From Candidatus Brocadiia bacterium (lineage in GTDB: Bacteria; Planctomycetota; PUPC01; DSUN01), in the NCBI GenBank assembly GCA_016782825.1, contig JADHXT010000110.1, forward strand, positions 1 to 9,378: a stretch of DNA of 9,378 nt, read 5' to 3'. How positions within the stretch are numbered: position 1 is the first letter of the stretch; the number at the start of each line of letters is the position of its first letter. Both the position numbers and the translations under genes were made by a program. Under the pieces are notes generated by a model, which searched no databases, was not told where the DNA came from, and saw only the letters and a program-made list of their open reading frames with translations. This document shows positions 5,618 to 9,378 of the stretch, in pieces.

Positions 5618-5771
5618 GCTTCTTCCTCGGCAGGTCGGGATCCACGGACAGCGCCAGTTCCGTGAACTCGCAGAGCAACTCCATCCGCTCTTCGAGAGGC
5701 AGCGACTGGTACCATCTCGCCTGCGCTTCAGGCGTGTCGTCATCGCGGCTATGCAAGACCGTAGGCTGCAT
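5571..5771 (-). CDS. Small 66-aa protein, partner of the nucleotidyltransferase gene
   Basis: 66 aa, ATG at 5771. It is helical in character and rich in Glu and Leu (RWYQSLPLEERMELLCEFTE, then LALSVDPDLPRKKR), with a basic then hydrophobic tail ending RVRVLELP. No membrane helix, Cys cluster or DNA-binding motif is evident. The PLEERMELL segment resembles the 'P-x-E-R-hydrophobic' helices seen in many small addiction-module or accessory proteins, but I do not recognise a named family. Its last 47 nt overlap the nucleotidyltransferase start in another frame, and nothing else is on this strand nearby, so the two form a dedicated bicistron. An antitoxin or specificity subunit is the leading idea, by position only. 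No good ribosome site precedes the ATG (GAGG abuts it). Confidence 0.65.
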   Translation of the reverse strand: MQPTVLHSRDDDTPEAQARWYQSLPLEERMELLCEFTELALSVDPDLPRKKRAPQTAGRVRVLELP

Positions 5772-5777
5772 ACCTCA

Positions 5778-5806
5778 AGTCTACCACGTCCTGACCGCTT
5801 CTTCAA
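5778..5806 (-). promoter_or_regulatory. Possible promoter of the minus-strand pair, implying a leaderless mRNA
   Basis: On the minus strand TTGAAG (5806-5801) and TAGACT (5783-5778) are 17 nt apart, each matching the consensus at 4 of 6 bases. The expected transcription start, about 7 nt after the -10, falls at or next to the ATG at 5771. This agrees with the missing ribosome site. Pattern match only. Confidence 0.3.
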
Positions 5807-5866
5807 CCGCACGCATCAGCGCGCGGAAGCCTGTGGAGCCCTGGAGAACCTCGGAAGGGGTCGAAG

Positions 5867-6736
5867 ATGCGCACCCTCATGTTGCCTGTGGCCCTCCTGG
5901 TCGTCGGCCAGATGGCGGCAGGCGAGCAGCCAGCCGGCAGGAACCCCTTCTTCGCGCTGTGCATGGACACGCATGATGCGAAGAAGCGGACGGTCGAGCA
6001 GCAGGCGGCGATGCTGAAGGAACTGGGGTACGATGGCTGCGCGCATCTGTGGTGCACGGGCGTGACGGAGCGGCTGAAGACGCTCGACGCGCGGGGGCTG
6101 AAGCTGTCCCAGATCTACGTGCGGGTGAACGTCGCGCCGGGGAAGCGGCCGTACGATCCGCAGCTCAAAGAGGTGGTGAAGCTCCTCAAGGGGCGCGAGA
6201 CGATCCTCGGACTGCTCGTGACCGGCGGGAAGCCGTCGGATGTGAAGCTCGATGACCGCGCCGTGACCGTCATCCGCGAGATCGCCGGCTTCGCCGCCGA
6301 GCAGGGAGTCAAGGTGGCGCTCTATCCGCATACCAACGACTGGCTCGAGCGGGTCGGGGATGCGGTGCGCGTCGTGAAGAAGGTCGACAGGAAGAACGTG
6401 GGGGCCATGTTCAACCTGTGCCATTGGCTGAAGGTCGGCGGCGATGAGGCGAAGCTCGAGGCGGTGCTGAAGGACGCCATGCCCCATCTGTTCGTCGTGA
6501 CGATCAACGGCGCCGACAGTGGCCTGGGGCGGCAAGGCGGCTGGGACCGCCTGATCCAGCCGCTCGGCAGCGGGTCCTTCGACATGGGCAAGGTGCTCGC
6601 GATCTTGCGGCGGCTGGACTATCGCGGGCCGATTGGGCTACAATGCTATGGCATTGGGGGGGACGCGCGCGAGCATCTGGCCCGGTCCATGGTGGCTTGG
6701 CGAGCGCTCTGCACGCGCTCCGGCGTGAAGCCCTGA
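5867..6736 (+). CDS. Secreted xylose-isomerase-like TIM barrel protein
   Basis: 289 aa, GGAAGGGG (5853-5860) 6 nt before the ATG. Residues 1-19 form a Sec signal peptide (MRT, hydrophobic LMLPVALLVVGQ, then AAG), so the protein is exported. The mature part has barrel-type strands and helices: FALCMDTH near 30, KELGYDGCAHLW at 51-62, ILGLLVTGGKPSD near 113-125, ALYPHTNDWLE at 151-161, MFNLCHWLKVGG at 181-192, VVTINGADSG at 210-219, GSFDMGKVLAILRRLDYRGP near 236-255 and IGLQCYGIGGD at 256-266. These align with the metal-binding strands of sugar phosphate isomerases, but the ligand positions hold Tyr, Cys, Asn and Gln instead of Glu, Asp, His and Glu. Conserved-looking His155 and His186 could form a different site. 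Similar exported barrels are common in planctomycetes; their role is unknown. The DUF3800 gene follows after 27 nt. Confidence 0.82.
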   Translation: MRTLMLPVALLVVGQMAAGEQPAGRNPFFALCMDTHDAKKRTVEQQAAMLKELGYDGCAHLWCTGVTERLKTLDARGLKLSQIYVRVNVAPGKRPYDPQLKEVVKLLKGRETILGLLVTGGKPSDVKLDDRAVTVIREIAGFAAEQGVKVALYPHTNDWLERVGDAVRVVKKVDRKNVGAMFNLCHWLKVGGDEAKLEAVLKDAMPHLFVVTINGADSGLGRQGGWDRLIQPLGSGSFDMGKVLAILRRLDYRGPIGLQCYGIGGDAREHLARSMVAWRALCTRSGVKP

Positions 6737-6763
6737 CGCCGTTGACCACGAGGGCATGCCGAG

Positions 6764-7648
6764 ATGAGCTACCTGCTCTTCATGGACGAGAGCGGCCACG
6801 ACCACCGCTCGATGCCCTACGAGGTCCGTGGCGGCATCGCCCTGCACGCAGGAAGGCTCTGGCCGTTCATCCAGGATGTCCGGGCCCACGAGCAAGCCGC
6901 CTTTGGCGCGGCACTGCACCAGTACGGCAGCGAGATCAAGGGGCACACACTGCTGGACAAGGACAGGATTGCCTGGGCTGCCCAGCAGGAGTGGCTGGAC
7001 GACGAAGCGAGGAGAAGGCACGCGCTCTCGTTCCTCAACCGGGCAGCGCGCAAGGAGACACCGACCCGCATCGAGTTCACTGCCTACGGCCAGGCATGCC
7101 TCACCCTGGCGCGTGACCTCTTCCGACTCCTGCATGACCATGAGGCGACGCTGTTCGCGTCTGCCATCCCCAGAGGCGTCCTGCCACCCGCGCCCCATGA
7201 CCGTTCCGACCTCCTTCGGAAGGACCACGTCTTCCTGCTGGAACGGTACTCATACCTGCTTGAGGAGAAACAGGAGCATGGTCTGCTGGTGATGGACGAG
7301 ACAGAGAAGCGGGCGGACCGGCAGTTCATGGCGCTCCTGCGGCGGTACTTCACCCGGACCGTGACAGGGCGCCACCGCAGCCACTGGGTCGTCCCTGCGC
7401 CCCTCTTCGTCTCCTCCGATCTGTCCTACCCCGTGCAGGCCGCCGATGTGTGCATCTACTGCGTCAACGTGGGCTTCCGGATCCCGAGCCGCGGCATGAA
7501 CGCTCCCGTCCGAGCGGAGATTGCCGACGAGTTCGGGCCATCGCTGTTACGGTTGCAGTTCAAGGGGGAAGGCTATCGCGATGGTGCCGTGTTCGCGTCC
7601 TACGGCATCGTGTTCGTGCCGGACCCGTACACGGCGCGAGCGACATGA
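6764..7648 (+). CDS. DUF3800 domain protein (RNase H-like fold)
   Basis: 294 aa, GAGGG (6750-6754) 9 nt before the ATG. The start YLLFMDESG (D8, E9, S10) is the DUF3800 signature. Further conserved positions are E57 in GSEIKG, LLVMDETEK with D178 and E179, and SSDLSYPVQAADVCIYCVN with D228, which corresponds to the usual 'Q-x-AD' end motif. The acidic set D8, E57, D178, D228 fits an RNase H-like active site, although catalysis has been shown for few members. There is no signal peptide, so it is cytoplasmic. Length is somewhat above the family's common 220-270 aa. DUF3800 genes often sit near defence or mobile genes, but here the neighbours are metabolic and no mobile element is seen. It may be transcribed with the secreted barrel 27 nt upstream, though a functional link is not apparent. 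Confidence 0.85.
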   Translation: MSYLLFMDESGHDHRSMPYEVRGGIALHAGRLWPFIQDVRAHEQAAFGAALHQYGSEIKGHTLLDKDRIAWAAQQEWLDDEARRRHALSFLNRAARKETPTRIEFTAYGQACLTLARDLFRLLHDHEATLFASAIPRGVLPPAPHDRSDLLRKDHVFLLERYSYLLEEKQEHGLLVMDETEKRADRQFMALLRRYFTRTVTGRHRSHWVVPAPLFVSSDLSYPVQAADVCIYCVNVGFRIPSRGMNAPVRAEIADEFGPSLLRLQFKGEGYRDGAVFASYGIVFVPDPYTARAT

Positions 7649-7769
7649 AGAAGGAGGCAACGCTTTCGGAGCCACACGGGGCAGCCCCTAGGCCGAGCCT
7701 CCATCCTTAAGTATATCTGCGGCTCACGGTTTGTCAAGGCATTTCACGTTGCCGACGAGGAGAACGCCG

Positions 7770-8831
7770 ATGCGACGCTCGAGACGAGAGTTCCTGACGG
7801 CCACCTCCGCGGTGGTCGCTGGCGCCGCGGTTGGCGCCGCAGCACGGGCTGATGCGAAGCCCGTGCCGGTGTCGAAGGCCCGCAACTACAACCCGAAGAT
7901 GGGCTACCGCCGCTTGGGGAAGACGGAGCAGTGGATCTCCGAGGTGAGCCTCGGTGGACACGGCGCCATCAACAAGCCCAATCCGACCGACAACCGCGTC
8001 GCGGTGCTCGAACGGGCAGTCGAGCTGGGCATGAACTACGTCGACAACAACATCGCGACCGAATGCGACCTCTACGGCGCCGCGATGGCGAAGTCGGCGC
8101 ACGCCAAGCGCGACAAGTGGTTCATCGGCTTCGCCTCGTGGCCTCAGAAGGTCACCGAGGAATACGAGAAACAACTCTCCCCCGACAAGATGATGGCGAC
8201 CATCGACGCACGCCTCAAGTGCTACCGCACCGACCATCTCGACCTGTGGCGGCCCGTCGGCGCCACGTGGGGCAAGGGCCAGACGAAGATGGCCACGATG
8301 CTGATGGTGACCCGCAAGACCCTCGACATGGTCGTCGGCGTCTTCGAGAAGGCGAAGAAGGCGGGCAAGGTGAGCTGGCTCGGCATCTCGGCCCATAACC
8401 CGAAAGTCTTCCGCCGCGTCCTCGGCGACTACCCCCAATTCTCGGTCATCATCTTCCCCTACCTGTTCCTCACCAAGGAGTTCGGCGGCGACAGCCTGCT
8501 GGCGCTGGCGAAGAAGAAGGACGTGGGCGTCATCGGCCTCAAGCCCTTCGGCGCGGGGACGACCTTCGGGCTGAAGCCGAAGCAGATCCACGGCCAGATC
8601 GACGAGCGTGCGCACGTGCTCGTGAAGGAGATGCTCGCCGAGAAGCGGCTCTCCGCCGTCATCCCGGGCGTCAACATCGCCGACCAGCTCAACGAGAACG
8701 TCAAGGGCTCCTACGAGCGCGACAAGCCCAAGACCGCCGCCGACGAGGCCGCCCTCCGCGAGTGCACCGCCAACTACTACGCCCACCTCACCCCCGACTA
8801 CCAGTGGCTGCGGCAATGGGAAACCGTGTAA
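7770..8831 (+). CDS. Tat-exported aldo/keto reductase family protein
   Basis: 353 aa. ATG 7770 is preferred over an in-frame TTG at 7731 because GAGGAG (7757-7762) lies 7 nt before it and the Tat signal then starts at residue 1: SRREFL with R5 R6, a hydrophobic stretch to about residue 24, and ARADAK cleavage region. The AKR barrel starts with MGYRRLGKTEQWISEVSLGG (44-63). Of the catalytic tetrad Asp-Tyr-Lys-His, D92 (NYVDNN) and Y102 (DLYG) are plausible, but the Lys strand reads WFIGFASW and the His strand reads LDLWRPVGA, so Lys and His seem missing. VSWLGISAHN (201-210) and VIGLKPFGAG (254-263) are well-kept barrel strands, and the substrate/cofactor end has SAVIPGVN (295-302). No C-terminal ferredoxin motif is present. 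Tat export suggests folding with a bound nucleotide before transport. The cytochrome gene overlaps its end. Confidence 0.86.
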   Translation: MRRSRREFLTATSAVVAGAAVGAAARADAKPVPVSKARNYNPKMGYRRLGKTEQWISEVSLGGHGAINKPNPTDNRVAVLERAVELGMNYVDNNIATECDLYGAAMAKSAHAKRDKWFIGFASWPQKVTEEYEKQLSPDKMMATIDARLKCYRTDHLDLWRPVGATWGKGQTKMATMLMVTRKTLDMVVGVFEKAKKAGKVSWLGISAHNPKVFRRVLGDYPQFSVIIFPYLFLTKEFGGDSLLALAKKKDVGVIGLKPFGAGTTFGLKPKQIHGQIDERAHVLVKEMLAEKRLSAVIPGVNIADQLNENVKGSYERDKPKTAADEAALRECTANYYAHLTPDYQWLRQWETV

Positions 8832-9253
8832 GTCTGGCGCTCGTCGCCGCGGCCATCGCGGTGCTGCTCGCCGTCTCCTGTCGTGGCCCCGAGCCGGCGG
8901 ACGAGAACCCCATGGGGCCCAATGCCGCCTGCTACGTCTGCCACATGACCTTCGTGAGGGAGTCGCTGAGCCGCGACCATCTTGCCGCGAAGGTCTACTG
9001 CATCAACTGCCACGGCCTGAGCGCCCCCCACGCCAACGACGAGGATGTCGGCGCGACCAAGCCCGACGTCACCTTCACCCGCACGCAGGTCAACCCCTCC
9101 TGCCGCGCCTGCCACGCCTCCCACGACGCGGCGCCCGAGAAGGTGCTCCTCCGCTGGCAGCAGGTCGTCAAGGCCAAGTTTGCCGGCCAGCCCCCCGCCT
9201 CGCCCGCCTGCACCGACTGCCATGGCTACCACAAAGTCGCGAAGGCCCGCTGA
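8816..9253 (+). CDS. Tetraheme cytochrome c lipoprotein
   Basis: 145 aa. The ATG at 8816 lies inside the reductase gene (16-nt overlap) and has no clear ribosome site, so translation is probably coupled to the reductase. Residues 1-22 are a lipoprotein signal ending in LAVSC, with Cys22 as the lipidated residue. The mature chain has four CxxCH heme sites: C39-H43, C62-H66, C96-H100 and C132-H136. Exactly four other His remain (55, 72, 103, 139), enough for bis-His ligation of every heme. The last two sites are followed by H at +3 (CHASH, CHGYH). The layout resembles small low-potential tetraheme cytochromes and the tetraheme domains of electron-transfer lipoproteins. Role: electron relay at the outer face of the inner membrane or in the outer membrane. 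Partner is perhaps the exported reductase. Confidence 0.88.
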   Translation: MGNRVSLALVAAAIAVLLAVSCRGPEPADENPMGPNAACYVCHMTFVRESLSRDHLAAKVYCINCHGLSAPHANDEDVGATKPDVTFTRTQVNPSCRACHASHDAAPEKVLLRWQQVVKAKFAGQPPASPACTDCHGYHKVAKAR

Positions 9254-9266
9254 CGCGGGGGTGGGC

Positions 9267-9301
9267 ATTTGCGATTTGCGATTTCCAATTTGCGATTGAG
9301 G
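9267..9301. repeat. Five-unit 7-bp repeat after the cytochrome gene
   Basis: Five 7-mers in register: ATTTGCG, ATTTGCG, ATTTCCA, ATTTGCG, ATTGAGG. They start 13 nt after the cytochrome stop, are AT-rich against the GC-rich surroundings, and use a third word different from the two upstream arrays. No inverted second arm is visible before the window ends (9302-9378 shows nothing recognisable), so this may be half of a larger element. Confidence 0.7.
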
Positions 9302-9378
9302 AACCGACCCAGACGCTTGTGGCCGGTGGTCCGCCGAACGGCGCTCGCCTCCCCACGGGATGCAGGCACGCCCTGGTG

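Noticed and set aside
5618..5812. N-terminal extension of the nucleotidyltransferase frame to 5812
   Set aside because: It is Arg/Ser-rich text over the 66-aa gene; domain similarity and the ribosome site both point to GTG 5617.
6615..6644. TGGACT-N18-TACAAT as promoter for the DUF3800 gene
   Set aside because: It lies inside the conserved coding stretch LQCYG of the secreted barrel, more than 100 nt before the ATG, so the match is probably due to codons.
7707..7740. AT-rich TTAAGTATATC and TTGTCA before the reductase as a promoter
   Set aside because: No pair of boxes with acceptable spacing and order could be found, although the AT-rich island itself may matter.
7731..7769. TTG at 7731 as start of the aldo/keto reductase
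   Set aside because: No ribosome site precedes it, and it would put 13 residues before a Tat signal that begins properly at ATG 7770.
7734..8816. 360-codon minus-strand open frame opposite the aldo/keto reductase
   Set aside because: Antisense reading with repetitive Val, Gly and Asp composition; the plus strand has clear AKR and Tat motifs.
9168..9356. Minus-strand 62-codon open frame at the window end
   Set aside because: It runs through the 7-bp repeat and antisense to the cytochrome gene; there is no domain.

Overview
The window is GC-rich bacterial chromosome, probably from an uncultured member of the PVC superphylum, most likely Planctomycetota. This is inferred from gene style: a type-II-secretion-like prepilin followed by a membrane zinc-ribbon protein, a secreted xylose-isomerase-like TIM barrel, a Tat-exported aldo/keto reductase, and AT-rich 7-bp intergenic repeats in an otherwise GC-rich sequence. 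No rRNA, tRNA, CRISPR array, transposase or phage gene was found.

Layout. 2-691: 3' part of a LarE-type sulfur transferase. 692-888: short gap with a perfect 13-bp hairpin and a possible promoter. 889-2187: lipoprotein solute-binding protein of an ABC importer, with no permease next to it. 2188-2432: a large inverted array of 7-bp repeats. 2433-2792: small cupin. 2793-3166: a gene-free stretch with a second inverted 7-bp array and a GC-rich hairpin. 3167-4178: prepilin-like protein and a membrane-anchored zinc-ribbon protein, 4 nt apart. 4295-5146: cytoplasmic sugar phosphate isomerase/epimerase. 5150-5771, minus strand: a 66-aa protein and a nucleotidyltransferase-fold protein overlapping by 47 nt. 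5867-6736: secreted TIM barrel. 6764-7648: DUF3800 protein. 7770-9253: Tat-exported aldo/keto reductase overlapping by 16 nt with a tetraheme cytochrome c lipoprotein. 9254-9378: a third 7-bp repeat, not inverted within the window.

How the genes work together. Much of the content suits uptake and conversion of sugars or sugar-like compounds: the solute-binding lipoprotein, two isomerase-like barrels, the cupin and the exported reductase. The reductase and cytochrome are very probably co-translated and may form an envelope redox pair. The minus-strand pair stands apart and resembles a small two-gene toxin-antitoxin-like or nucleotidyltransferase module.

The observations most worth a second look are: (a) repeats with a strict 7-bp period at three loci, each with a different word, two of them as inverted arms around a GC-rich centre; (b) the overlapping 66-aa/nucleotidyltransferase pair; (c) an exported aldo/keto reductase that seems to lack the Lys and His of the usual catalytic tetrad and is coupled to a tetraheme lipoprotein; (d) a secreted TIM barrel that has lost the metal ligands kept by its cytoplasmic neighbour. 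All functions are read from sequence motifs and memory of the families; no search was run.
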